DNA from: Hydractinia symbiolongicarpus
Taxonomy: Eukaryota > Cnidaria > Hydrozoa > Anthoathecata > Hydractiniidae
Direction of reading: 5' to 3'
Assembly (NCBI RefSeq): GCF_029227915.1
Contig: NC_079888.1
Location: 23,478,001 to 23,542,000, forward strand
DNA: 64,000 nt
Position numbers and translations under genes: made by a program. The notes beneath the pieces are model-generated. The model was not told where the DNA came from and searched no databases. It saw only the letters and a list, made by a program, of their open reading frames with translations. Below, piece after piece: positions 36,030 through 48,989 of this stretch (the stretch's first letter is position 1; every line of letters begins with the position of its first letter).

Positions 36030-39000
36030 TTTGCCGGCGATTAAACTTCTTTTATTCAGCGTCTCATCAAAAATGAAAACATTTTTAAAAACTACAAGTC
36101 TCATGCGTTTTAGTGGTGAAAAAGTAATTTAAAAAATCGTTCGGGAAATGAGTTTACTCCCTGGGTACTTTCTTTGTATACTTTTGACTATACGGGCCAA
36201 GCCCGAGATTTACGGGAAATCGCGGGTTTTCGTTCGCCGGCGATTAAACTTCTTTTATTCAGCGTCTCATCAAAAATGAAAACATTTTTAAAAACTACAA
36301 GTCTTATGCGTTTTAGTGGTGGAAAAATAATTTAAAAAATCGTTCGGGAAATGAGTTTACTCCCTGGGTACTTTCTTTGTATACTTTTGACTATACGGGC
36401 CAAGCCGGGATTTACGGGAAATCGCGGGTTTTCGTTTGCCGGCGATTAAACTTCTTTTATTCAGCGTCTCATCAAAAATGAAAACATTTTTAAAAACTAC
36501 AAGTCTTATGCGTTTTAGTGGTGAAAAAATAATTTAAAAAATCGTTCTTGAAATGAGTTTACTCACAGGGTACTTTCTTTGTATACATTCGACTATACGG
36601 GCCAAGCCCGGGATTTACGGGAAATCGCGGGTTTTCGTTTTCCGGCGATTAAACCTCTTTCATTAAACGTCTCATCAAAAATGAAAACATTTTTGAAAAC
36701 TACAAGTCTCATGCGTTGTAGTGGTGAAAAAAAAATTTAAAAAATCGTTCGGGAAATGAGTTTACTCCCTGGGTACTTTCTTTGTATACATTCGACTATG
36801 CGGGCCAAGCCCCGGATTTACGGGAAAACGCGGGATTTAGTTTGCCAGCGATTAAACTGCTTTTAGTCAGCGTCTCATCAAAAATTAAAACATTTTTGAA
36901 AACTACAAGTCTCATGCGTTTTAGTGGTGAAAAAGTAATTTAAAAAATCGTTCGGGAAATGAGTTTACTCCCTGGGTACTTTCTTTGTATACTTTTGACT
37001 ATACGTGCCAAGCCCGGGATTTACGGGAAATCGCGGGTTTTCGTTTGCCGGCGATTAAACTTCTTTTATTCAGCGTCTCATCAAAAATGAAAACATTTTT
37101 GAAAACTACAAGTCTCATGCGTTTTAGTGGTGAAAAAAAAATTTAAAAAATCGTTCGTGAAATGAGTTTACTCCCTGGGTACTTTCTTTTTATACTTTTG
37201 ACTATATGGGCCAAGCCCGGGATTTACGGGAAAACGCGGGATTTCGTTTGCCGGCGATTAAACTTCTTTTATTCAGCGTCTCATCAAAAATGAAAACATT
37301 TTTAAAAACTACAAGTCTCATGCGTTTTAGTGGTGAAAAAGTAATTTAAAAAATCGTTCGGGAAATGAGTTTACTCCCTGGGTACTTTCTTTGTATACTT
37401 TTGACTATACGGGCCAAGCCCGGGATTTACGGAAAATCGCGGGTTTTCGTTTGCCGGCGATTAAACTTCTTTTATTCAGCGTCTCATCAAAAATGAAAAC
37501 ATTTTTAAAAACTACAAGTCTCATGCGTTTTAGTGGTGAAAAAGTAATTTAAAAAATCGTTTGGGAAATGAGTTTACTCCCTGGGTACTTTCTTTGTATA
37601 CTTTTGACTATACGGGCCAAGCCCGGGATTTACGGGAAATCGCGGGTTTTCGTTTGCCGGCGATTAAACTTCTTTTATTCAGCGTCTCATCAAAAATGAA
37701 AACATTTTTAAAAACTACAAGTCTTATGCGTTTTAGTGGTGAAAAAATAATTTAAAAAATCGTTCCGGAAATGAGTTTACTCACAGGGTACTTTCTTTGT
37801 ATACATTCGACTATACGTGCCAAGCCCGGGATTTACGGGAAATCGCGGGTTTTCGTTTGCCGGCGATTAAACTGCTTTTATTCAGCGTCTCATCAAAAAT
37901 GAAACATTCTTGAAAACTTCAAGTCTCATGCGTTTTAGTGGTGAAAAAATAATTTAAAAAGTCGTTCGGGAAATGAGTTTACTCCCTGGGTACTTTCTTT
38001 GTATACTTTTGACTATACGGGCCAAGCCGGGATTTACGGGAAATCGCGGGTTTTCGTTTGCCGGCGATTAAACTTCTTTTATATAGCGTCTCATCAAGAA
38101 TGAAAACATTTTTAAAAACTACAAGTCTTATGCGTTTTAGTGGTGAAAAAATAATTTAAAACATCGTTCTTGAAATGAGTTTACTCACAGGGTACTTTCT
38201 TTGTATACATTCGACTATACGGGCCAAGCCCGGGATTTACGGGAAATCGCGGGTTTTCGTTTTCCGGCGATTAAACCTCTTTCATTAAGCGTCTCATCAA
38301 AAATGAAAACATTTTTGAAAACTACAAGTCTCATGCGTTTTAGTGGTGAAAAAAAAATTTAAAAAATCGTTCGGGAAATGAGTTTACTCCCTGGGTACTT
38401 TCTTTGTATACATTCGACTATGCGGGCCAAGCCCCGGATTTACGGGAAAACGCGGGATTTAGTTTGCCAGCGATTAAACTGCTTTTATTCAGCGTCTCAT
38501 CAAAAATGAAAACATTTTTGAAAACTACAAGCCTCATGCGTTTTAGTGGTGAAAAAATAATTTAAAAAATCGTTCGGGAAATGAGTTTACTCCCTTTGTA
38601 CTTTCTTTGTATACATTCGACTATACGGGTCAAGCCCCGGATTTACGGAAAAACGCGGGATTTCGTTTGCCGGCGATTAAACTGCTTTTATTCAGCGTCT
38701 CATCAAAAATGAAAACATTTTTTGAAAACTACAAGTCTCATGCGTTTTAGTGGTGAAAAAGTAATTTAAAAAATCGTTCGGGAAATGAGTTTACTCCCTG
38801 GGTACTTTCTTTGTATACTTTTGACTATACGGGCCGAGTCCGGGATTTAGGGAAATCGCAGGTTTTCGTTTGCCGGTGATTAAACTGCTTTTATTCAGCG
38901 TCTCATCAAAAATGAAAACATTTTTGAAAACTACAAGTCTCATGCGTTTTAGTGGTGAAAAAAAAATTTAAAAAATCGTTCGTGAAATGAGTTTACTCCC

Positions 39001-42000
39001 TGGGTACTTTCTTTGTATACTTTTGACTATACGGGCCAAGCCCGGGATTTACGGGAAAACGCGGGATTTCGTTTGCCGGCGATTAAACTTCTTTTATTCA
39101 GCGTCTCATCAAAAATGAAAACATTTTTAAAAACTACAAGTCTCATGCGTTTTAGTGGTGAAAAAGTAATTTAAAAAATCGTTCGGGAAATGAGTTTACT
39201 CCCTGGGTACTTTCTTTGTATACTTTTGACTATACGGGCCAAGCCCGGGATTTACGGAAAATCGCGGGTTTTCGTTTGCCGGCGATTAAACTTCTTTTAT
39301 TCAGCGTCTCATCAAAAATGAAAACATTTTTAAAAACTACAAGTCTCATGCGTTTTAGTGGTGAAAAAGTAATTTAAAAAATCGTTCGGGAAATGAGTTT
39401 ACTCCCTGGGTACTTTCTTTGTATACTTTTGACTATACGGGCCAAGCCCGAGATTTACGGGAAATCGCGGGTTTTCGTTCGCCGGCGATTAAACTTCTTT
39501 TATTCAGCGTCTCATCAAAAATGAAAACATTTTTAAAAACTACAAGTCTTATGCGTTTTAGTGGTGGAAAAATAATTTAAAAAATCGTTCGGGAAATGAG
39601 TTTACTCCCTGGGTACTTTCTTTGTATACTTTTGACTATACGGGCCAAGCCGGGATTTACGGGAAATCGCGGGTTTTCGTTTGCCGGCGATTAAACTTCT
39701 TTTATTCAGCGTCTCATCAAAAATGAAAACATTTTTAAAAACTACAAGTCTTATGCGTTTTAGTGGTGAAAAAATAATTTAAAAAATCGTTCTTGAAATG
39801 AGTTTACTCACAGGGTACTTTCTTTGTATACATTCGACTATACGGGCCAAGCCCGGGATTTACGGGAAATCGCGGGTTTTCGTTTTCCGGCGATTAAACC
39901 TCTTTCATTAAACGTCTCATCAAAAATGAAAACATTTTTGAAAACTACAAGTCTCATGCGTTGTAGTGGTGAAAAAAAAATTTAAAAAATCGTTCGGGAA
40001 ATGAGTTTACTCCCTGGGTACTTTCTTTGTATACATTCGACTATGCGGGCCAAGCCCCGGATTTACGGGAAAACGCGGGATTTAGTTTGCCAGCGATTAA
40101 ACTGCTTTTAGTCAGCGTCTCATCAAAAATGAAAACATTTTTGAAAACTACAAGTCTCATGCGTTTTAGTGGTGAAAAAGTAATTTAAAAAATCGTTCGG
40201 GAAATGAGTTTACTCCCTGGGTACTTTCTTTGTATACTTTTGACTATACGTGCCAAGCCCGGGATTTACGGGAAATCGCGGGTTTTCGTTTGCCGGCGAT
40301 TAAACTTCTTTTATTCAGCGTCTCATCAAAAATGAAAACATTTTTGAAAACTACAAGTCTCATGCGTTTTAGTGGTGAAAAAAAAATTTAAAAAATCGTT
40401 CGTGAAATGAGTTTACTCCCTGGGTACTTTCTTTGTATACTTTTGACTATATGGGCCAAGCCCGGGATTTACGGGAAAACGCGGGATTTCGTTTGCCGGC
40501 GATTAAACTTCTTTTATTCAGCGTCTCATCAAAAATGAAAACATTTTTAAAAACTACAAGTCTCATGCGTTTTAGTGGTGAAAAAGTAATTTAAAAAATC
40601 GTTCGGGAAATGAGTTTACTCCCTGGGTACTTTCTTTGTATACTTTTGACTATACGGGCCAAGCCCGGGATTTACGGAAAATCGCGGGTTTTCGTTTGAC
40701 GGCGATTAAACTTCTTTTATTCAGCGTCTCATCAAAAATGAAAACATTTTTAAAAACTACAAGTCTCATGCGTTTTAGTGGTGAAAAAGTAATTTAAAAA
40801 ATCGTTTGGGAAATGAGTTTACTCCCTGGGTACTTTCTTTGTATACTTTTGACTATACGGGCCAAGCCCGGGATTTACGGGAAATCGCGGGTTTTCGTTT
40901 GCCGGCGATTAAACTTCTTTTATTCAGCGTCTCATCAAAAATGAAAACATTTTTAAAAACTACAAGTCTTATGCGTTTTAGTGGTGAAAAAATAATTTAA
41001 AAAATCGTTCCGGAAATGAGTTTACTCACAGGGTACTTTCTTTGTATACATTCGACTATACGTGCCAAGCCCGGGATTTACGGGAAATCGCGGGTTTTCG
41101 TTTGCCGGCGATTAAACTGCTTTTATTCAGCGTCTCATCAAAAATGAAACATTCTTGAAAACTTCAAGTCTCATGCGTTTTAGTGGTGAAAAAATAATTT
41201 AAAAAGTCGTTCGGGAAATGAGTTTACTCCCTGGGTACTTTCTTTGTATACTTTTGACTATACGGGCCAAGCCGGGATTTACGGGAAATCGCGGGTTTTC
41301 GTTTGCCGGCGATTAAACTTCTTTTATATAGCGTCTCATCAAGAATGAAAACATTTTTAAAAACTACAAGTCTTATGCGTTTTAGTGGTGAAAAAATAAT
41401 TTAAAACATCGTTCTTGAAATGAGTTTACTCACAGGGTACTTTCTTTGTATACATTCGACTATACGGGCCAAGCCCGGGATTTACGGGAAATCGCGGGTT
41501 TTCGTTTTCCGGCGATTAAACCTCTTTCATTAAGCGTCTCATCAAAAATGAAAACATTTTTGAAAACTACAAGTCTCATGCGTTTTAGTGGTGAAAAAAG
41601 AATTTAAAAAATCGTTCGGGAAATGAGTTTACTCCCTGGGTACTTTCTTTGTATACATTCGACTATGCGGGCCAAGCCCCGGATTTACGGGAAAACGCGG
41701 GATTTAGTTTGCCAGCGATTAAACTGCTTTTATTCAGCGTCTCATCAAAAATGAAAACATTTTTGAAAACTACAAGCCTCATGCGTTTTAGTGGTGAAAA
41801 AATAATTTAAAAAATCGTTCGGGAAATGAGTTTACTCCCTTTGTACTTTCTTTGTATACATTCGACTATACGGGTCAAGCCCCGGATTTACGGAAAAACG
41901 CGGGATTTCGTTTGCCGGCGATTAAACTGCTTTTATTCAGCGTCTCATCAAAAATGAAAACATTTTTTGAAAACTACAAGTCTCATGCGTTTTAGTGGTG

Positions 42001-42073
42001 AAAAAGTAATTTAAAAAATCGTTCGGGAAATGAGTTTACTCCCTGGGTACTTTCTTTGTATACTTTTGACTAT
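36030..42073 (+). repeat. Tandem duplication of a 16-monomer block (period 3,245 bp)
   Basis: Copy 1 covers about 36,030-38,828 and copy 2 about 39,275-42,073, next to the orientation switch. GTGGTGGAAAAATAA (GGAAAA at 36,321 and 39,566), CGTTCGCCGGCG (36,231 and 39,476), ATCGTTTGGGAAATGAG (near 37,557 and 40,802) and TTTTATATAGCG (ending 38,085 and 41,330) share the offset. Only a few differences were seen over 2.8 kb. About 450 bp between the copies has no partner in copy 2 and includes a CGAGTCCGGGATTTAGGG monomer like those at the left edge. Confidence 0.9.
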
Positions 42074-42210
42074 ACTAGCCAAGCCCGGGATTTACGGGAA
42101 ATCGCGGGTTTTCGTTTGCCGGCGATTAAACTTCTTTTATTCAGCGTCTCATCAAAAATGAAAACATTTTTAAAAACTACAAGTCTTATGCGTTTTAGTG
42201 GTGAAAAAAT

Positions 42211-42296
42211 AATTTAAAAAATTGTTCTGGAAAGTCGAATGTATACCAAGAAAGTACCCAGGGAGTAAACTCATTTCCCGAACGATTTTTTAAATT
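42211..42296. repeat. Orientation-switch junction (imperfect inverted repeat, 40-bp loop)
   Basis: The + arm is regular to GTTCTGGAAA at 42,233. The next base begins GTCGAATGTATAC in reverse orientation. Arms at 42,211-42,233 and 42,274-42,296 are complementary at 21 of 23 positions. The loop 42,234-42,273 is the reverse complement of the monomer stretch that would normally follow. The loop reads TATACCAAG where most copies have TATACAAAG. No target-site duplication or foreign sequence is present. The monomer class order is not mirrored on the two sides, so this looks like an inversion or strand-switch joint rather than a fresh fold-back duplication. Confidence 0.93.
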
Positions 42297-42703
42297 TTTT
42301 TTTCACCACTAAAACGCATGAGACTTGTAGTTTTCAAAAATGTTTTCATTTTTGATGAGACGCTGAATAAAAGAAGTTTAATCGCCGGCAAACGAAAACC
42401 CGCGATTTCCCGTAAATCCCGGGCTTGGCCCGTATAGTCAAAAGTATACAAAGAAAGTACCCAGGGAGTAAACTCATTTCCCAAACGATTTTTTAAATTA
42501 CTTTTTCACCACTAAAACGCATGAAACTTGTAGTTTTTAAAAATATTTTCATTTTTGATGAGACGCTGAATAAAAGAAGTTTAATCGCCGGCAAACGAAA
42601 ACCTGCAATTTCCCGTAAATCCTGGACTCGGCCCGTATAGTCAAAAGTATACAAAGAAAGTACCCAGGGAGTAAACTCATTTTCCAAAAGATCTTTTAAA
42701 TTA
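42234..42703 (-). repeat. Junction-proximal - arm monomers
   Basis: About 2.3 monomers between the switch and the first full higher-order unit. The second carries the CATTTTCCAAA and CGAGTCCAGG markers (monomer strand) and TGAAACTTG, a private change. One copy has AGATCTTTTAAATT where others have AGATTTTTTAAATT. Confidence 0.8.
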
Positions 42704-45700
42704 TTATTTCACCACTAAAACGCATGAGACTTGTAGTTTTCAAGAATGTTTTCATTTTTGATGAGACGCTGAATAAAAGCAGTTTAATCGCCGGCAAACG
42801 AAAACCCGCGATTTCCCGTAAATCCCAGGCTTGGCACGTATAGTCAAATGTATACAAAGAAAGTACCCTGTGAGTAAACTCATTTCCAGAACGATTTTTT
42901 AAATTTTTTTTTCACCACTAAAACGCATGAGACTTGTAGTTTTCAAAAATGTTTTCATTTTTGATGAGACGCTGAATAAAAGAAGTTTAATCGCCGGCAA
43001 ACGAAAACCCGCGATTTCCCGTAAATCCCGGGCTTGGCCCGTATAGTCAAAAGTATACAAAGAAAGTACCCAGGGAGAAAGTCATTTCCCGAACGATTTT
43101 TTAAATTACTTTTTCACCACTAAAACGCATGAGAATTGTAGTTTTCAAAAATGTTTTTATTTTTGATGAGACGCTGAATAAAAGCAGTTTAATCGCCGGC
43201 AAACGAAATCCCGCGTTTTCCCGTAAATCCGGGGCTTGGCCCTTATAGTCGAATGTATACAAAGAAAGTACCCAGGGAGTAAACTCATTTCCCGAACGAT
43301 TTTTTAAATTTTTTTTTCACCACTAAAACGCATGAGACTTGTAGTTTTCAAAAATGTTTTCATTTTTGATGAGACGCCTAATGAAAGAGGTTTAATCGCC
43401 GGAAAACGAAAACCCGCGATTTCCCGTAAATCCCGGGCTTGGCCCGTATAGTCGAATGTATACAAAGAAAGTACCCTGTGAGTAAACTCATTTCCAGAAC
43501 GATTTTTTAAATTATTTTTTCACCACTAAAACGCATAAGACTTGTAGTTTTTAAAAATGTTTTCATTTTTGATGAGACGCTGAATAAAAGAAGTTTAATC
43601 GCCGGCAAACGAAAACCCGCGATTTCCCGTTAATCCCGGGCTTGGCCCGTATAGTCAAAAGTATACAAAGAAAGTACCCAGGGAGTAAACTCATTTCCCG
43701 AACGATTTTTTAAATTATTTTTTCACCACTAAAACGCATAAGACTTGTAGTTTTTAAAAATGTTTTCATTTTTGATGAGACGCTGAATAAAAGAAGTTTA
43801 ATCGCCGGCAAACGAAAACCCGCGATTTCCCGTAAATCCTGGACTCGGCTCGTATAGTCAAAAGTATACAAAGAAAGTACCCAGGGAGTAAACTAATTTT
43901 CCAAAAGATTTTTTAAATTATTATTTCACCACTAAAACGCACGAGACTTGTAGTTTTCAAGAATGTTTTCAATTTTGATGAGACGCTGAATAAAAGCAGT
44001 TTAATCGCCGGCTAACGAAAACCCGCGATTTCCCGTAAATCCCGGGCTTGGCCCGTATAGTCAAAAGTATACAAAGAAAGTACCCAGGGAGTAAACTCAT
44101 TTCCCGAACGATTTTTTAAATTACTTTTTCACCACTAAAACGCATGAGACTTGTAGTTTTCAAAAATGTTTTTATTTTTGATGAGACGCTGAATAAAAGC
44201 AGTTTAATCGCCGGCAAACGAAATCCCGCGTTTTCCCGTAAATCCGGGGCTTGGCCCGTATAGTCGAATGTATACAAAGGAAGTACCCAGGGAGTAAACT
44301 CATTTCCCGAACGATTTTTTAAATTTTTTTTTCACCACTAAAACGCATGAGACTTGTAGTTTTCAAAAATGTTTTCATTTTTGATGAGACGCCTAATGAA
44401 AGAGGTTTAATCGCCGGAAAACGAAAACCCGCGATTTCCCGTAAATCCCGGGCTTGGCCCGTATAGTCGAATGTATACAAAGAAAGTACCCTGTGAGTAA
44501 ACTCATTTCCAGAACGATTTTTTAAATTATTTTTTCACCACTAAAACGCATAAGACTTGTAGTTTTTAAAAATGTTTTCATTTTTGATGAGACGCTGAAT
44601 AAAAGAAGTTTAATCGCCGGCAAAAGAAAACCCGCGATTTCCCGTTAATCCCGGGCTTGGCCCGTATAGTCAAAAGTATACAAAGAAAGTACCCAGGGAG
44701 TAAACTCATTTCCCGAACGATTTTTTAAATTACTTTTTCACCACTAAAACGCATGACACTTGTAGTTTTTAAAAATACTTTCATTTTTGATGAGACGCTG
44801 AATAAAAGAAGTTTAATCGCCGGCAAACGAAAACCTGCAATTTCCCGTAAATCCTGGACTCGGCCCGTATAGTCAAAAGTATACAAAGAAAGTACCCAGG
44901 GAGTAAACTCATTTTCCAAAAGATTTTTTAAATTATTATTTCACCACTAAAACGCATGAGACTTGTAGTTTTCAAGAATGTTTTCATTTTTGATGAGACG
45001 CTGAATAAAAGCAGTTTAATCGCCGGCAAACGAAAACCGGCGATTTCCCGCAAATCCCGGGCTTGGCCCGTATAGTCAAAAGTATACAAAGAAAGTACCC
45101 AGGGAGTAAAGTCATTTCCCGAACGATTTTTTAAATTACTTTTTCACCACTAAAACGCCTGAGACTTGTAGTTTTCAAAAATGTTTTTATTTTTGATGAG
45201 ACGCTGAATAAAAGCAGTTTAATCGCCGGCAAACGAAATCCCGCGTTTTCCCGTTAATCCGGGGCTTGGCCCTTATAGTCGAATGTATACAAAGAAAGTA
45301 CCCAGGGAGTAAACTCATTTCCCGAACGATTTTTTAAATTTTTTTTTCACCACTAAAACGCATGAGACTTGTAGTTTTCAAAAATGTTTTCATTTTTGAT
45401 GAGACGCCTAATGAAAGAGGTTTAATCGCCGGAAAACGAAAACCTGCGATTTCCCGTAAATCCCGGGCTTTGCCCGTATAGTCGAATGTATACAAAGAAA
45501 GTACCCTGTGAGTAAACTCATTTCCAGAACGATTTTTTGAATTATTTTTTCACCACTAAAACGCATAAGACTTGTAGTTTTTAAAAATGTTTTCATTTTT
45601 GATGAGACGCTGAATAAAAGAAGTTTAATCGCCGGCAAACGAAAACCCGCGATTTCCCGTTAATCCCGGGCTTGGCCCGTATAGTCAAAAGTATACAAAG

Positions 45701-48700
45701 AAAGTACCCAGGGAGTAAACTCATTTTCCAAAAGATTTTTTAAATTATTATTTCACCACTAAAACGCATGAGACTTGTAGCTTTTAAAAATATTTTCATT
45801 TTTGATGAGACGCTGAATAAAAGAAGTTTAATCGCCGGCAAACGAAAACCCGCGATTTCCCGTAAATCCCAGGCTTGGCACGTATAGTCAAATGTATACA
45901 AAGAAAGTACCCTGTGAGTAAACTCATTTCCAGAACGATTTTTTAAATTATTTTTTCACCACTAAAACGCATAAGACTTGTAGCTTTTAAAAATGTTTTC
46001 ATTTTTGATGAGACGCTGAATAAAAGCAGTTTAATCGCCGGCAAACGAAAAACTGCGATTTCCCTAAATCCCAGACTCGGCCCGTATAGTCAAAAGTATA
46101 CAAAGAAAGTACCCAAGGAGTAAACTCATTTCCAGAAAGATTTTTTAAATTTTTTTTTCACCACTAAAACTCATGAGACTTGTAGTTTTCAAAAATGTTT
46201 TCATTTTTGATGAGACGCTGAATAAAAGAAGTTTAATCGCCGGCAAACGAAAACCCGCGATTTCCCGTAAATCCCGGCTTGGCCCGTATAGTCGAATGTA
46301 TACAAAGAAAGTACCCAGGAAGTAAACTCATTTCCCGAGCGATTTTTAAATTTTTTTTTTCACCACTAAAACGCATGAGACTTGTAGTTTTCAAAAATGT
46401 TTTCATTTTTGATGAGACGCTTAATGAAAGAGGTTTAATCGCCGGAAAACGAAAACCCGCGATTTCCCGTTAATCCCGGGCTTGGCCCGTATAGTCAAAA
46501 GTATACAAAGAAAGTACCCAGGGAGTAAACTCATTTCCCGGACGATTTTTTAAATTACTTTTTCGCCACTAAAACGCATGACACTTGTAGTTTTTAAAAA
46601 TGTTTTCATTTTTGATGAGACGCTGAATAAAAGAAGTTTAATCGCCGGCAAACGAAAACCCGCGATTTCCCGTAAATCCCGGCTTAGCCCGTATAGTCAA
46701 AAGTATACAAAAAAAGTACCCAGGGAGTAAACTCATTTCCCGAACGATTTTTTAAATTATTTTTTCACCACTAAAACGCATGAGACTTGTAGTTTTCAAA
46801 AATGTTTTCATTTTTGGTGAGACGCTGAATAAAAGCAGTTTAATCGCCGGCAAACGAAAAACTGCGATTTCCCTAAATCCCAGACTCGGCCCGTATAGTC
46901 AAAAGTATACAAAGAAAGTACCCAAGGAGTAAACTCATTTCCAGAACGATTTTTTAAATTATTTTTTCACCACTAAAACGCATAAGACTTGTAGTTTTTA
47001 AAAATGTTTTCATTTTTGATGAGACGCTGAATAAAAGAAGTTTAATCGCCGGCAAACGAAAACCCGCGATTTCCCGTTAATCCCGGGCTTGGCCCGTATA
47101 GTCAAAAGTATACAAAGAAAGTACCCAGGGAGTAAACTCATTTCCCAAACGATTTTTTAAATTACTTTTTCACCACTAAAACGCATGAGACTTGTAGTTT
47201 TCAAAAATGTTTTTATTTTTGATGAGACGCTGAATAAAAGCAGTTTAATCGCCAGCAAACGAAATCCCGCGTTTTCCCGTAAATCCGGGGCTTGGCCCGT
47301 ATAGTCGAATGTATACAAAGAAAGTACCCAGGGAGTAAACTCATTTTCCGAACGATTTTTTAAATTTTTTTTTCACCACTAAAACGCATGAGACTTGTAG
47401 TTTTCAAAAATGTTTTCATTTTTGATGAGACGCCTAATGAAAGAGGTTTAATCGCCGGAAAACGAAAACCCGCGATTTCCCGTAAATCCCGGGCTTGGCC
47501 CGTATAGTCGAATGTATACAAAGAAAGTACCCTGTGAGTAAACTCATTTCCAGAACGATTTTTTAAATTATTTTTTCACCAATAAAACGCATAAGACTTG
47601 TAGTTTTTAAAAATGTTTTCATTTTTGATGAGACGCTGAATAAAAGAAGTTTAATCGCCGGCAAACGAAAACACGCGATTTCCCGTTAATCCCGGGCTTG
47701 GCCCGTATAGTCAAAAGTATACAAAGAAAGTACCCAGGGAGTAAACTCATTTCCCGAACGATTTTTTAAATTACTTTTTCACCACTAAAACGCATGACAC
47801 TTGTAGTTTTTAAAAATATTTTCATTTTTGATGAGACGCTGAATAAAAGAAGTTTAATCGCCGGCAAACGAAAACCCGCGATTTCCCGTTAATCCCGGGC
47901 TTGGCCCGTATAGTCAAAAGTATACAAAGAAAGTACCCAGGGAGTAAACTCATTTCCCGGACGATTTTTTAAATTACTTTTTCGCCACTAAAACGCATGA
48001 CACTTGTAGTTTTTAAAAATGTTTTCATTTTTGATGAGACGCTGAATAAAAGAAGTTTAATCGCCGGCAAACGAAAACCCGCGATTTCCCGTAAATCCCG
48101 GCTTAGCCCGTATAGTCAAAAGTATACAAAAAAAGTACCCAGGGAGTAAACTCATTTCCCGAACGATTTTTTAAATTATTTTTTCACCACTAAAACGCAT
48201 GAGACTTGTAGTTTTCAAAAATGTTTTCATTTTTGGTGAGACGCTGAATAAAAGCAGTTTAATCGCCGGCAAACGAAAAACTGCGATTTCCCTAAATCCC
48301 AGACTCGGCCCGTATAGTCAAAAATATACAAAGAAAGTACCCAAGGAGTAAACTCATTTCCAGAACGATTTTTTAAATTATTTTTTCACCACTAAAACGC
48401 ATAAGACTTGTAGTTTTTAAAAATGTTTTCATTTTTGATGAGACGCTGAATAAAAGAAGTTTAATCGCCGGCAAACGAAAACCCGCGATTTCCCGTTAAT
48501 CCCGGGCTTGGCCCGTATAGTCAAAAGTATACAAAGAAAGTACCCAGGGAGTAAACTCATTTCCCAAACGATTTTTTAAATTACTTTTTCACCACTAAAA
48601 CGCATGAGACTTGTAGTTTTCAAAAATGTTTTTATTTTTGATGAGACGCTGAATAAAAGCAGTTTAATCGCCAGCAAACGAAATCCCGCGTTTTCCCGTA

Positions 48701-48989
48701 AATCCGGGGCTTGGCCCGTATAGTCGAATGTATACAAAGAAAGTACCCAGGGAGTAAACTCATTTTCCGAACGATTTTTTAAATTTTTTTTTCACCACTA
48801 AAACGCATGAGACTTGTAGTTTTCAAAAATGTTTTCATTTTTGATGAGACGCCTAATGAAAGAGGTTTAATCGCCGGAAAACGAAAACCCGCGATTTCCC
48901 GTAAATCCCGGGCTTGGCCCGTATAGTCGAATGTATACAAAGAAAGTACCCTGTGAGTAAACTCATTTCCAGAACGATTTTTTAAATTA
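42704..48989 (-). repeat. Higher-order unit 1 of the - arm (6,286 bp, about 31 monomers)
   Basis: The unit starts at TTATTTCACC followed by a TTTTCAAGAATG monomer and a CCCAGGCTTGGCACG ending, a combination that recurs at 48,990, 56,086 and 63,791. The CGCCTAATGAAAGAGG class marker falls at 43,375, 44,390, 45,405, 46,419 (as CGCTTAATG), 47,431 and 48,850, mostly about 1,015 bp apart. About 3 kb from 42,704 matches 48,990 onward with few changes. Within the unit, about 46,460-47,560 is repeated at 47,879-48,980 (offset 1,419, 7 monomers). Confidence 0.85.

Larger units (their letters stand above)
1..42233 (+). repeat. Satellite array, + arm (about 208 monomers of ~203 bp)
   Basis: Uninterrupted tandem array read on the + strand. 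Each monomer contains GAGTTTACTCC, GTATAC, CGGGCCAAGCC, GCCGGCGATTAAAC, CAGCGTCTCATC, AAAAATGAAAACATTTTT, ACAAGTCTCATGCG and TTTTAGTGGTGAAAA in that order. Counting from one GAGTTT to the next gives 203 bp in a typical copy, with occasional 1-2 bp indels, mostly in A-runs or in the CCCGGG run. Copies differ by scattered substitutions plus a few linked class markers. I found no unique DNA inside the arm. A centromeric or pericentromeric role is inferred from array size and higher-order structure only. Confidence 0.98.
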
